Positions 1 to 12,553 of a stretch of DNA of 57,957 bases are shown here, one piece after another. The position numbers and the translations under genes were made by a program. Position 1 is the first letter of the stretch. The number at the start of each line of letters is the position of its first letter. The notes under the pieces were generated by a model. That model ran no database searches, had not been told where the DNA came from, and saw nothing but the letters and a program-made list of their open reading frames with translations. This DNA comes from Oikopleura dioica (Eukaryota > Chordata > Appendicularia > Copelata > Oikopleuridae). The stretch covers positions 1 to 57,957 of the forward strand of contig CAJRAX010000006.1 in the NCBI GenBank assembly GCA_907165135.1, read 5' to 3'.

Positions 1-157
1 TGTATAGGAAGACTCTTCAAAAAGCTCCTTTGAAAGCGGAGTTTTAAATGGCAGAAAAATCCCTTCAATGATTTCGCCGAAGTTCGAGTAGTTGTCCCAG
101 CGCTTTGGAATTCGACCTTCAAAGTGGTTATTTATATTATTTTCGTCGTTTACCCAT
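1..157 (-). CDS. mRNA 5'-triphosphatase domain, N-terminal part (capping enzyme or DUSP11-like), partial
   Basis: Read on the minus strand, ATGG is followed by a 37-nt GT-AG intron (117-153) and an exon that runs off the window at base 1. The 40 visible codons begin M-G-R-I-P-K-R-W and contain a GIFLPFKTPL-like block. The IPxRW start followed by G..F.PFKTPL is the entry into the cysteine-phosphatase-type RNA triphosphatase domain of metazoan capping enzyme (RNGTT) and the related DUSP11. The FLPFKT wording leans toward the capping enzyme, but the catalytic HCxxGxxR loop and any guanylyltransferase domain lie outside the window. An AG acceptor nine bases upstream of the ATG (CTACAG) fits a spliced-leader or cis acceptor. 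Called from remembered family sequence only. Confidence 0.55.
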
Positions 158-904
158 TTGCTTCTGTAGCAGGTGATTTTGATCACGCGCTAGTCATGTT
201 CGATCACTTTGATTCGACTTTAATTATTCCTGAAATAGAAACTAATAAGATCAATTGACAAATGCCAATCAAATGAGCTATTTTCTCTAAGGTACAGTAG
301 ATTTGATAAATCTTAGGACATTCGGAAAAGAAGGCGGATAAATACGTTGTTTTGGACAATAAAAAGTTAATTCTTCCTTTTACGAGTATCAATTATCGTC
401 AACTAAGCCCGCAAGTCTTCTGAAGTTGGGTTGATGATGACATTGAAACCAAAAGAACGCGAATTTGATTCCGCCAATCTGAGATTAAATAGGAACAGAA
501 CGGTCATATGATCAAATCATTCTGTTCCTAGCTACCAAAGGCAAACGAAGACTGTTCAAAAGTCAAACTCCGCCAATTTGCGTCAAAGTAATAAATTTGC
601 TCTTGTGGAGATTTAACTTGTACTTTTTGACATATAATGACTTTGGGCAAACATGAGGACTTATGAACGAAGGTAAGTTAGAATTTTTTGATTTATTTCA
701 GTTTTTTCTTTATATGCGGTGAACGAGTAAATAAGGAGCAGACTCATGAACTTGAAAAGGGGCGCTTTGGCTCGTAATTTCATTAAGGTTGATGCACAGG
801 TATTAATTAATTATTGATGGCGGCTCGAACGGATGAAACGTTGTTTACGAAATGGAATTTGAATTTAATTCCAGTGTAATAAATTATAAAGGAGCGAACT
901 CGTG
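158..904. other. Intergenic stretch, no gene seen
   Basis: AT-rich sequence between the ACAD8 stop and the start of the triphosphatase gene, both on the minus strand. Only short unsupported open frames are present and no convincing exon pair was found. It presumably holds the ACAD8 3' UTR and the promoter of the downstream gene. The gap is longer than usual for operon spacing. Confidence 0.5.
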
Positions 905-2451
905 TTACTCTGCGAGAAGCTGTCGGGAAATGATCAAACGCATAACTTCGTTGGCTCCTTCGAGGATAGAATGAACTCGGAGATCTCGAACAATCTGTTC
1001 GCACGGGTAGTCCTTCAAGTATCCGTATCCACCAAACATTTGCAAGCAACTTGAAAAGTTTGTTTTTCAGACAAGATATCGCGAAACATACCCGTTAGCG
1101 ACTTCAGAGCAACTATCAGTAGCGTGAAGCTTCGCCATGGCACAGAGAGAAGCAGCAGCTGGATCCTTATTGTCTAAAAATTTTGTAAGACAAGAAATAT
1201 TAAATTCTTTGTTTACCAATAGCCGAAGCTGCGTGTCGAACCATAAGTCGCGAGGTCACCAATTGCGTAGCAAGTTCGGCCATTTTGTACTGAAGATACT
1301 GTTGTCTGTCAAGAGTCTGTCCGAACGCCTTTCGCACGCCGATATGTTCTTTTGCGGCTAAGATGGCCTTCTGGGCGCCACCGAGAGAGCAGCTAGCGAT
1401 ATTTACTCGACCACCGTTAAGACCAGACATGGCAATATTGAAGCCTTTGCCTTCGACGCCAAGAAGATTTTTGACTGGCACTCGGCAGTTTTCCATGATA
1501 AGAACTCTAGTCGGATGGGACTTCCAGCCCATTTTAGTTTCGTCCTTTCCGAATGAAAGACCAGGAGTATCTTTTGGAATAAGAACGCAAGAAATTCCCT
1601 TTGGCCCCTTAGTGGAAGGGTCAGTTCGGACCATGACGGCATAGAGATCATGGACGCCTGCGCCGGAGATGAAGCACTTTGAGCCGTTGAGAACATAGTC
1701 ATCGCCATCACGAATGCAAGTAGTAGCCAAAGCAGAGGCATCGGAGCCGGAGCCAGGCTCAGTAAGACAGTAAGAGCCGATGATTTCGCCGGACGTCAAT
1801 CTTGGGCAAAATTCTTCCCGCTGTTCGGGAGTTCCGTTAACATCGATCATCCAGGATACCATATTGTGAATCGTCATCATGGCCGTGGTGGGAACACAAT
1901 GCTCACTCAGTGCCTTAATTTATTGTAAATTATTGGGTTTCAGAGGAAAATTCTGCTCAAGATCGGGGCTCGATGATTGTACCTTCTTTGAAGAAATATC
2001 TAAAATCATCTGCGAAAATATCTTTTTATGAGCACTGGCTTTATAAGGGATGGGGTTGATATAAATAAATCGTCAGCGAGTATATCTACCTCAACAACAA
2101 TAGACGTTTCCAATCGGGAAAGGCCCATGCCTCCAACATCTTCGGAAGTATACAGTCCAAGAAAACCTTGTTCAGCTGAGGACTACATAAATTTTTGAGG
2201 ATAAGCAATCGTTGTCAGATCCCAAGACGGAAAACATCCATCTTCATTTATCATTTTACCTTGATAACGTCGATTGGATAGTGGCATTTAGCGTCCCACT
2301 CAGCCGAGTACGGACCGAGCTCTGCGGCACCCCACTTTTGAGCGGCGTCTTGCCAGACAAGCTGATCCTCGTTGAGGCCAGTTCCAGGGAAAACTGGAGA
2401 TCCAGCAGACAGGGCTCGCTGCGAAACTCCCTTTCGTACCAATCGAAGCAT
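905..2451 (-). CDS. ACAD8: Isobutyryl-CoA dehydrogenase, mitochondrial (ACAD8-like)
   Basis: Acyl-CoA dehydrogenase of valine catabolism, oxidising isobutyryl-CoA to methacrylyl-CoA with FAD in the mitochondrial matrix. Five exons (2260-2451, 2090-2182, 1217-1913, 1092-1173, 905-1049) join in frame with GT-AG introns of 77, 176, 43 and 42 nt. The protein starts MLRLVRKG, a plausible matrix-targeting peptide, and carries [37 protein letters not shown]-type and [14 protein letters not shown] blocks in ACAD8 order. The C-terminal [15 protein letters not shown] contains the glutamate that is the catalytic base in this subfamily. The ATG follows AG directly (TTCTCAG|ATG), as expected for trans-splicing. 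It lies 207 nt downstream of the giant zinc-finger gene on the same strand, so the two could be co-transcribed. Other ACADs are less likely because the C-terminus matches ACAD8 closely. Confidence 0.93.
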
Positions 2452-2658
2452 CTGAGAATTGAAACAAATTAAATTTAAATTATTAAGTAGATATTTTCAG
2501 TGAAGAAAAACTATGTGAAGCAGCAGTAAAAATGACAATATTTTTTTCAATAAATGAGCTCTAAAGAAGTGAGAGTGAAATGTGTTTCGGTCAAGAGTTG
2601 GTTAGCTTGAAGGGCCGTTTAACTACAGTCATTTTCGATTAATAATTTGTGATATTAA

Positions 2659-5600
2659 CTATTTTTCGATTAACTTTTTGAGTCCTTTTTCTACAGCAAG
2701 AATAGATGTCTCCGATGGAGCGATGGATTCGAGATCACTGTCGTTTCCATCAGCGTCAGGGTTCTCTTCTCTTCGTTTTCTAGCCTGAAGACGCCTCTTC
2801 AAACGATCAAGAGATGTTTCGGGCTTTTTGTTTCTTCTGGTTTGGGCGATGACTCCTTCAATTTTCCGAAACCACCAGAAGATGATGCAGCAAATAGTTT
2901 CTTTGGTGAAGGACTTGGTGATCGTGAATCTTTGCCTTCTTTACGCTCCCGCATCCGCTTTAGAAGTCTTGCCTTTTGAAAATTTGTATGGTTTTAGGAT
3001 GAAGAATACAGTACCTTTAAATCGTTCGTCGTGACGTCTGATTTTGGTTTGATATCATCAAAAGCGTCAATAGAGTCTCTGCGAGAACGCTCTTTCTTTT
3101 TACCCTATGAGCATTTTAATAACTAGATTACTTCATTAGTACGAACCTCAGACGAGGAGTCTCGTTTTCGTTTTGAGCTTCGCCTTTCAGGTGCAGCTGT
3201 CGATGAAGGTTTTGGGGTTTTAGATCGCGATCTGGATTTCTTTGTTGGTTTCCTTTCTGCTGATCTGCGTTTCGGGGTTTTCGACCTTGAACGTCTACTT
3301 TTTGAAGTTGAAGGCTGGGATTTATCATCTCGATTTCGTTCTGGGCTCACCCACAACGTAGGCATATTTTCGAAATTTTCCATATTGCTTTTTGCGTCTT
3401 TCGCTTCAGCAGCCCGTTGACCTCGCGTCTTTCGCGGGGAGTACGCTCTCGCCTTGACAGGAGAAGGAGATTTTCGACGTTTTGAGGCCTTCGACTTTTT
3501 CTCATGAGAATCTTCTGTTCTATCGCGATGTTTGCTGTAACTCTTGTTCGGCTTTGAGGTCGTTGGACTTCGATCGGAAGGTCGAGACGATTCAGCAGTT
3601 TTTTTGATACTAGCACTGGAACGCGTTGAGCGAGGCTCTGGAGATGATTTCCTCCTTGTTTTTCGTCGATCGGGCATCAAATCTTCTCGCGGTTCGGGGG
3701 ATGATTTTTTTCTCGTACGCCTTCGATCGGGCATCAACTCATCCTTTTTGGTGATTGATGGCGGCGGGACGGGGCGTGGCTCATCACTTTTCTCCGTTGG
3801 CGCTGCCCAAGAAGGCGTTCGACCTTCAATTGATTTAGATTCTTCAGTTGAAGTCCTTGGTTCTTGTCGCGATTTCCTGCTCCTGGGTGGCGAGACGGGC
3901 TTCGGGGGAGCATCTCCAAAGGCGGATGTTTCTGGCGGAGCGGGGTCGAACTCTGTTTCAGAGTCAAGATCTACTGAGTGAGTGATTTGCTTCGCTGGCT
4001 TTGACGGCTTTATGGTCAAAGAAACTGGTTTTTGCTCCGTGGGTGATGTAACTCGTCTGCATAATTGGATATTAAATGCAAATAAAATAGACAATAAATT
4101 TACCTGACAATCTTTTCAGCATTTTTCTGCGCGGCGGCTAATTCTGCCGGATTCAGAACGTCAAATGATGGCCTCAGTGTAGTAGAAATCTCAATTTCCA
4201 GCTCGTCCTCCTCGTAGTCTGATTGTTCCGCTGCCGTTTCATACTCATTATCCGTCTCAATATCAGTCATAATTGGCTCTTGAGCATTCGTAATCGAATC
4301 AAAGAAGGTCTTCGACTTGACGCGTTCGGCAACTGACTGTTCCGGCTCAGGATTATTCTTCTCTCGTTCTAGTTTCTCCTATATTCCATTATTTTTTGAC
4401 CGAGCGACAACTGTAAATTTGAATATGTTACCAATGATTACATGTCAACGGATGTTTTCTACCATATTTCCTCGCAACAACAAAACGCACGTTGACAAAT
4501 AAATAATTTGAAATAATCATTCCAAAGAATATTTTACCAACCTTTAACTCGTCAAACATCTTGTGAATATCAGTTTGATATTCGACCGGAGCTCCTTTCG
4601 TATCAAATCGTACAGAACCAAACGGAAGGAAAGATTCTCGCTCGATCAGCCGTCTACGAATTTTCTCCTTCAAACTAAACTCTCGCTCCATTTTTGAGAA
4701 GTTCTCCTTTCCGTACTCTTCGAATTCTTCCTTTGAAGGAACAACCTCGCCCTCCTCAGTTGGTGATGGGAGATCAAAGAACTCTTGGTCAGTGTGGGGC
4801 TCAGATTCAGAAGAGATTTCATGAGGCTGACTTCTTCTCGCGCCGTGTTCATTGTCACTAATTTCGGAATCAGATGAGATTTCTTGAGGTTTCTCATGTT
4901 TATCTCCCTCGTTTTCACCGCCACAATTTGTCGAGGAAGACTTACGCTCAGCATCTGAATCGTTACCCTTCCGTTTCTTGCTGAGGGATGAAATTTTTTC
5001 GTCAATTTTCTTGAGTACTTTTTCTTTGAGATTCTCCTCGAGCTCTTCGAGTTTCTCTTTCTTTTTGCGCTTCTTCTCTTTCTTCTCTTCTTTCTTGCGT
5101 TTCCTTTCCCAGCGTTCTTCTCGTCTCTTCTTTCTTGCGTCACGGTCGTCCTCTGGAATGTCTCGTATCTTTTCCGATTCCTTTCCATAACGCCGCGAAT
5201 GCAAGATATCCACGATATCATCAACCATATTTTCATCTCGGCCATCAACATCTTCTGGACTACGCCTGTCATCCCTTCTTCTTCGAGATGATCTATCTTC
5301 AGGTGAACCGCTATATCTTCTTCTTCGATGAGATCTATCTTCTGGTGAGCTACTATAATGTCGACGTCTGCTAGAGCGATCATCGTGCTCTGCTGAATAT
5401 TTTCTTTGTCGCTGAGGCGATGAATCTCTTCCATGTCGACGACCGATAGCATCACGAAGGCGATCATTACCAGCTTCAAAGACTCGCTCTTGGCTATCCT
5501 CTTCGTCAGAATAACGAACACGATTTTCGTAACTCTGTCTCCTTCGTCTCCGTTCAGGACTGATAGGTCTCTCGCGCTTTTCCATATCACGCTCGCGCCT

Positions 5601-8600
5601 TGCTTCATAATCAGCTCCTTTGGTCCCCCATCCGTGAGCTTCTTTTTTGCCTTCATACATTTTATCAACATCTTGACGCATGCGTTTTCTGTCGAAGCCC
5701 CACTTTTCAATAGGCATCAAATCAGTGGTATTATTCTGTTCTGTGCTACGCCATCCTTTGTGTTCTTTCGCCTTGATTCCATGCTTGACACAATACCAAT
5801 ACGGAATCTTGTCTCTTTCCATATCAAAATCGGGATGATCAGGGCCCCATCGAGGTGTTCCGTCTGGGTAGAAGCCAGACACATTCTTGTATCGCTTCTT
5901 ATCGTATTCATTGCGAGTGAACTCGGGAGATCCACTCGACCGCCGACGACGGCGGGGAGGGGATCGGCGAGCTTCACGCGGAGGCGATCTTCTATCGCGA
6001 TCGTCTCGTCTATGTCGACCATCTCTACGAACGCGCCAGTCCGGAGAAGGCGATCGATATCTGTCACTTTCTTTATGAAGGTATCGTCTGCGGCCCATTT
6101 CGTCGAAGTACAAGCCATCGCGTTTACGTTGAGATCTTCCACTAAACGTATCAGGAGCTCTGTCTGACATCTGATAAAGCTCTTCGTTCATATCCATGAT
6201 CTCTTTCTCGGACATGCCAGCAATCGTGAAACTTGGAACTTCAATCCTTTCTACGCCATCGACGAAAGTCACCTTTGAAGAGTCACCAAAGGTTTCAGCT
6301 TTTCGGGATGAAGCCTCATCTATAGTTCGTTCCCGATACTGCTCTTTCAACTTTTGGAGATCTGATTTTCCGACCCACTGAGATTGTGGGATGCCTGGTG
6401 GTGGTTTATGAGCGTATTTCTTCTTTCGAGCACGGATATCGCGCTCTTCATCAGAAACAGTGTACTCATCACGGCGATGTGGGATTCTGTATTTACCCCT
6501 TTCAGTTCTTTTGCGTCGCGGGTTGTAGTAGTCTGAATCACCACTGTCGGAGTCTGATCCAGAGGAGCTCGACCCTTCGGAATCTGTTTTTCCAGTCAAA
6601 TCAAAACACTCGTCTGGGACCAGATTGTCAAATTCTTCAGCAAATCGATTCTTGAGTCGAGCTGGAACAAAGTCCTCATCTACAGGTTCTGCCTTTACAT
6701 CATCGTAGGTCGCATTTCTATTACGAATTCGGTCTTCTCGATCGTTCACTTCCTGTCCAAGTTGATATAAGAAGTCTTCATGATGAAGATAAGCCATTTG
6801 AGACCGGAAAGCATCTTCTTTTGCTTTCTTCTTAGCTTCAGCGATTCTTTTTGCATCTTCATCTTCGGACTCCGATGATGAAGCTTGGTCTTCAAGTTGC
6901 TTTGCTTCCTCTCGAAGCTGTTCTAGTTCCTCGAACATCTTTTTGTAAACAAGAAGCTTATCATCAAATGAGAGAAGTTGGTTGTTAGAATCCAAAAGAG
7001 GTGTTGCGGTAAGTTTGTTGATCCAGCCATCTTCATCATTATCTGGATCTTTTGGTGGATTGAACTGCGGAACGGGTTGTCCGCTGTCTTCGGCGTCGAT
7101 TTCGGCCCGCACCTCATCCATAACGCTCTCATTGGTAGCATTTGGATGAGCATGTTCAGTGATTGGCAACCCTTGTGGGACAGAGCCCTGACCACCCATG
7201 GTCTCGTTCGTCATGTATATCATCATGTTGTAAGCAGCGATTTTCTGTGATTCCGTGGCGAGATCATCCTGTCTATTCATGTAGTATTTTTGTCTACCAC
7301 CACATTCGTTTTGTGTACGTTTGAAGCCATGTGGATTCCCATCAGAAGCATCAAGCCAGTCAGGTGCCGCCGTTTGAGCGTATTTTCCCTTGCCGACGAA
7401 GTAGTTTACTCCTTCACTTTCCGTATTCTTTATGTGTTTTTCGATATTCATGACAGCTTCGGCTCGCTCAGAGCGTTTGTATGCATACTTCCAGATCTCA
7501 GAAGGAAGAGGTCTAGGAGTATTGCACTCGTGGCATTTATCACGAGGAAAGAAACTGTAATAATCGCAGGACTCGCACCACCATCCGCACTGGGAAAAGT
7601 TCTTTCGGAAGCGATTTAGGTAACCAGTGACTTTTTCACCAGCAAGCTGTTTTTCAGCACGACGTTGCATTGCTCTGATTATACGTTCTTTGCATCCCTT
7701 GCCGACGCTCGTATCCAGGCTATTAGCACCTAGAGTACTTAGATAGTCTGGCGACTCGGCAAAACCCTGTTGACTCATGATTTTTCTCGTCTGTTCGGCA
7801 GTTTTCACTCGGAGAGCTCTGTATTCCACCAAATCTTGTCGCACGGCTCCGTGTTTGAAGAAATCACCACCGAATAAACCTTGTTCCTTTGCGTGCTCTC
7901 TTTGCATGTAAATGGGAAGACCTTTAACATCTTGCGGTTTCTCGGCTTCAGCTTCCGGGTTGCTTTCGATCCACTTTTTTAACTGTTGAGTATGTCTCCA
8001 GTCATTTTCGTGAAAGACAGACGGATGAATAAGCTGTTTATTCATATTTCCATCGATATTCTTTGGCGCAGCTATATCACAACCAAAACAAAATTTGTAA
8101 CTTCCGGGATTCTTGTGACAGCACACCTTGCACAGCCAGCAACCATCTTTGAGCCACCAACCCGAGGATAGTTTCTTTGGAATCCAGGCTTCTGATTCAA
8201 GCTGTTGTCTGATTTCAGGACGCTCGTACATCAGCGCTTTTCGTCTTTCCGCCTGTACAGCTCTTCGATATCTCTTCCTCGTTTTGCTTCCATCACCCTT
8301 TGGAGATTTTGGTTCTTCTGGAATTTCTTCTTCTGGTTCTTTTTCCTCGTTGCTATCACTTGATTCTTGAATTTCCCCGGATTCGTAACCGTCCTGGCAA
8401 GCAACAGTATCCGCATTTTTATAAGCATTCTCTTTGATTCTCTCTTCGAGAGCATCTTCCATTGGCAACGGTTGGTCCTTATCGAGATCCAAGCCCGGGT
8501 GAGACTCCTCAATTGATTTCATGAAATCTTGCACCTGGAAGAATTGCATTTCGTCATCAGTCATGACAGGAACCTGCGACATCGCGTTTATGTATTTTGG

Positions 8601-11600
8601 CAAAGTGGGACCCCTCGCGAGCTCTTCGCCTTGTCGGATTCGCTCAAGGAATTCTTTTCTGCGATCACGAATGGCATACTTTGTCTTTCTCCGCTCCATG
8701 CGCTCTTTTTGGCGAGCATCATCTTCCTCAGCTTTGATGATATAAAAGAAGTACGGATCAGCTGGAGCTGCTTCGCCGCAGTTCAAACAGTTAAGTCGCG
8801 TTGATTGATTCACGGAATCACACGGATACCTTGAGCATTGCCACTCATCAAGTGACCATTCGGTCAGCTTCTTTGCTGTACGATTCGTCTTTGTTTTTTT
8901 GAAGAAACCATCTCTCAATTTCTCCGCTTGTGAAGTAATCAGGCCTCTGTGATGCATGGTGCGGACATTGACAGCGACTTTCTTGAATGAGGCGGCTTCT
9001 TTATTTGCAATCATGCTTATTTTCTCCTCCAGTGCTTCCTCCAGATCATAATCTCGCAAGGCGTCTGCAAAAGTAATAAGTAAATCGATATTTATGTTTA
9101 TGAGCTTGATAACTTCTTATTCATAAACTATAGATTGTATTTACCTGTCCCGTAATGAGGCCAGTTGGTAAGAGCAATGTATTCCTTCATGTACTGCCTT
9201 CGTAGGTATCCTAAAACAAGATCAAAAAGAGTTCTGCAGTTCCCGACTGCTAACCTAATTTATGGCCATGCGAGGTCAAATGATCTCGAATACAGTCTTG
9301 ATGAACTGTAGGTGGCCAATCATAGCAGCAAAGGGCACAATAGTATCCATTTAGCAATCCATTGCTAAAACAAAGTTATAGAACAGCTATATTATAACGA
9401 CATATAACGATAATATAACGATGATTATTAACTTAAAATTTATAACTGTAAGAATCGACACGTAATTTTGGTGATACAAATTAACTTCAAAGGAGTAATA
9501 ATAATTTCGTTATTTCAAGCGGTTGTCGATATTGAAGTATTCCATATGTTCTTGCATTCAACTCTTTCCTACTAGGGGGTCATTTTTGTTGGTAAGAGAG
9601 ATTATAAAGTACCATTTTAAAGAACAAAAATTGAGATGCACTCTGCTCTTTAAAGTAGTTCGACTGCCTAGTAGAAAATAAGTTTCTTTACTGTGCAATA
9701 AACACTTGAAATACTCAATATTTGAAAGCAAAAAAAGCTTTTCTGGGAATCTTGAAGTATGCTTCCAATCATTTTTAGTTCGATTTAATAGCCCAAAATA
9801 CTGAGAATTGGGCTTTTAAACGACTACGGACGGGAGCATACATCAAAAAGGCACGAGAGTGGCCTTGAGTTGTCATTCACCTGGAGTAGAATTCGTAAAT
9901 AAATTGGGTTCCGGTAACTCCAAACGACTGTTTGATCCAGTCGTCTACACATGACTAAATGTTGTGTAATATTTTGCCATCTCCCCTTCAGTCGACAATT
10001 TTTAGCAATAGTAATATTTTTGTTCTATATAATTGTTTATATACCTGAATTCTAGCAAAGTTTGGCAGATCATACGTTGCACCTTTACCACCTTTTTCAT
10101 CAGCTTTCCAAAGAGCTTCTCGATCTAGCTTTTCAAGTTGATCACGAAGCTCGGGGCGAAGGTTGTTGCCATCTATTCGAGGAGGGGCGAACCAAGGCAC
10201 TCCTTCTTCGCGAGGATCTCGTTGGTGGTGCATAAGGCCTTTTTCGGCAAAAGATTCATCAAAATATGTTGTTTTGTCTGAAAGATGAAGAAAATAATAA
10301 CAAATTTGGATAAGCTACCTTTTTTGAGATCATACTCAGCCCATTCGTCCTCCCAATCTTGATACTTTTCAGTATCAAAAAGCTCATCATTCCAAATCGC
10401 CTCTGCAGAAGTAATCGAGTTTTGCTTCTCCTCATACGTTGGAAAACCGAATTTGATATCATCGACATCGTAATACACCTCGTATCCAGCTTCGATGTGA
10501 CTCTTGCAGCCCCAAACACTGGACCAGCCCTTTGGTTTGACTAATCCTTTAGCGCTGTTATAGGAGACTTTTTTCATTTTAGACGCAGGAATGATGTTGT
10601 TATCCGTTTTCGGCGGTGGCATCAATTCCTTGTTTTCAACGAAGGCATCATCTGAGAACTGAGGATCCACGTAAAATTCTGATGATGGTTCCCAGCTGTC
10701 GTTTTTATCCCAGCCGGACCATGTATTCTTGGCGTTTTTCTTTTCACCATTTAGTTTTGGCGGAGCTGGTGGTGGAGGGAGTGGAGTTGTATGAGTCTTC
10801 TTCTTTGGGGATTTGCGGGAGGGCATGATTTGACTCGATCCTGTCCCATTTCGATCTGGCAAAAGGTTGAACTGATTTGTGCCTTGCATACTTTTAGGCC
10901 CGAGGGGCCTTGGTGGGCGCAAGTTTTGGCTCATTGGTGTCGGTGCTCTGAGACGAGTTGGTTGAGAAAGTGGACGAGGAGCAGTCAATCCGGATGAGCC
11001 AGGAGGTCGAGGGAATGAGCCCAACGGACGAGGTGGGCGTGGCTGACTACCCATCGCTTGCGGTGGGTGATAATTCCCTGCTCGTCCCGTTGTTCCCTGT
11101 GCAAGTGGCACTGGCGGCCGAAGAACTCCAGTACTGGACGTTCCAGCATTTGGAGCAGTTGATGTCGAAGGCTTTTCTTTGTCATCTTCTTCTATAAGCT
11201 CGGGCCATGGAGCTGATTTATTTTCAGCTTTTAACTCGTTTATCTTTCTAATCTGGGCGGGATCCTCCTCGACTGGATCACGAATACCTTCTTCAGGCAC
11301 TGATTCATTAAACGGAGTTGCCATCTTCGCCAAACTATTAGGATCGTACTGGTCAGGTTCGTACGTAAATTGTCTCGAAGCCCATTCTTTTCCAGCCCTT
11401 TTGCGCTCCTTCTGATTCTTCGCTTGTCTCTTTTTCCTCGACAACGCGCTAGAAGGAGGCTCGTTCAAACCGGCAGCCATCCAGGCAGGTGTGTTTGGGT
11501 CGTCATTTTCTTCTTCGCTTTCTTCTTCATCACTATCTCTGCATTCCCCTGGTTCCAAAAATGAAGGCGGCTTTGGGGGCTCGGGAAGATGAGCATGATC

Positions 11601-12180
11601 ACCGATCCCGGCCAAATTGCTCATTTCATCTCCAGTCAGGAGTTTTCCTCGAGTTCCAGGACCAAGTGGCGCAGGATTAGGATGCTGCTCATTGTTCTGT
11701 CGCGTTGGAATCGTTTCCGGATTTCGGGAAAACTCTACCTCGTGAATGATTTTTCTGAGGGCGGCGGCAGCAGCATGTTTTGCTTTTTGCTTGGAGTGGT
11801 CCTTGCCCTTCGCTGCGTACCAGTTTCCCTTTACTTTCGCGGAGCATTCGAAGGTGAAGACGGGCTTGTGCGGTGGACCAGTAAGATCCGTTTGAATAAC
11901 AGTGACGGCGCCGTATTTTTGAGATCTGCAGTAGTGGACCAGTTCGTTCAACGGTTGTTCAACTCCGGATCCTCTGCCACCACCGCGTCCTCGACCACGG
12001 CCGCCTCCTCTGCCACCGCGATTGTAGCTTGTCTTCGAAAAGGGATTTATACTTGATTACCAACGATTTCATTGGTTTCATTTCATTGTCGTTCTAAGTG
12101 ATTATCCCTTCCTGAGCAAAATTATTTTCTGGGAAGCTTGATGAAACGTCGAGAACGACTTTCTTCACCGGTCGACTCAT
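2659..12180 (-). CDS. Giant RNA-binding protein: RGG box, dsRBD, C2H2 finger, three RanBP2-like fingers, RS/charged tail
   Basis: Eleven exons were deduced: 12169-12180, 10319-12032, 10045-10277, 9881-9954, 9255-9364, 9145-9210, 4542-9064, 4104-4378, 3147-4056, 3015-3104 and 2659-2972. They sum to 8,321 nt, one short of a multiple of three, and encode about 2,773 residues. Visible in order: an RGG box (~10-30), a double-stranded-RNA-binding fold (~32-105), a proline-rich linker, a C2H2 finger with CALCC and HLTSHGH (~685), three RanBP2-like Cys4 fingers with WQC, WLC and WWC starts (~815, ~1035, ~1240), then RS, RD and lysine-rich sequence to the end. This suggests nuclear RNA processing. I do not recognise an orthologue. 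A one-base frame break lies in the T5 run at 2825-2829: adding one A to the sense strand joins the two reading frames. Splicing of the 12-nt first exon is the least certain part. Confidence 0.75.
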
Positions 12181-12553
12181 TTCATCTGACCTCGCTTTTC
12201 TTCCATCAGTTTCTTTCTTCGCTTTTCAAGAACAGTAACGATTTTTATCTCTTTTTTTTTCGAGAATAGAACTTGGTAGTGGTTCGATCCGAAAGGCAAG
12301 CCAGCGCCAATCCGTAAAACGATTGGCCAGACGAATCTTTCGCCACCCCCGATTGGGCATTTTCTGAGCTTTCGTAGACGCGTAATTCGCAAAGAAATAT
12401 TCGAGAAAGAGCTTTTATCGAAATAAGAGACTACTCTGTAACTATTGTGAATTTCTACCTCAAGAGATAAACAGAGATACCTCGACTTTAAGAATTGTGG
12501 AAACAACTGTTCGAAAGAAAGAGATTCTAAAGTTCTTAAAATTCAGACTTCAA
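12181..12553. promoter_or_regulatory. Divergent promoter region between the giant RNA-binding gene and nucleophosmin
   Basis: The two coding regions start back to back here, 373 bp apart, so the interval must contain both promoters and 5' UTRs. No TATA box or other defined motif could be assigned confidently. A GTCAG acceptor lies just before the minus-strand start. Inferred from gene orientation only. Confidence 0.5.

Noticed and set aside
4670-6167. Long open frames on both strands inside the giant zinc-finger gene (for example 5433-6167 plus, 4670-5710 minus)
   Set aside because: They are antisense or shifted shadows of a 1.5-kilocodon exon with biased Arg/Ser/Glu codons, and show no domains of their own.
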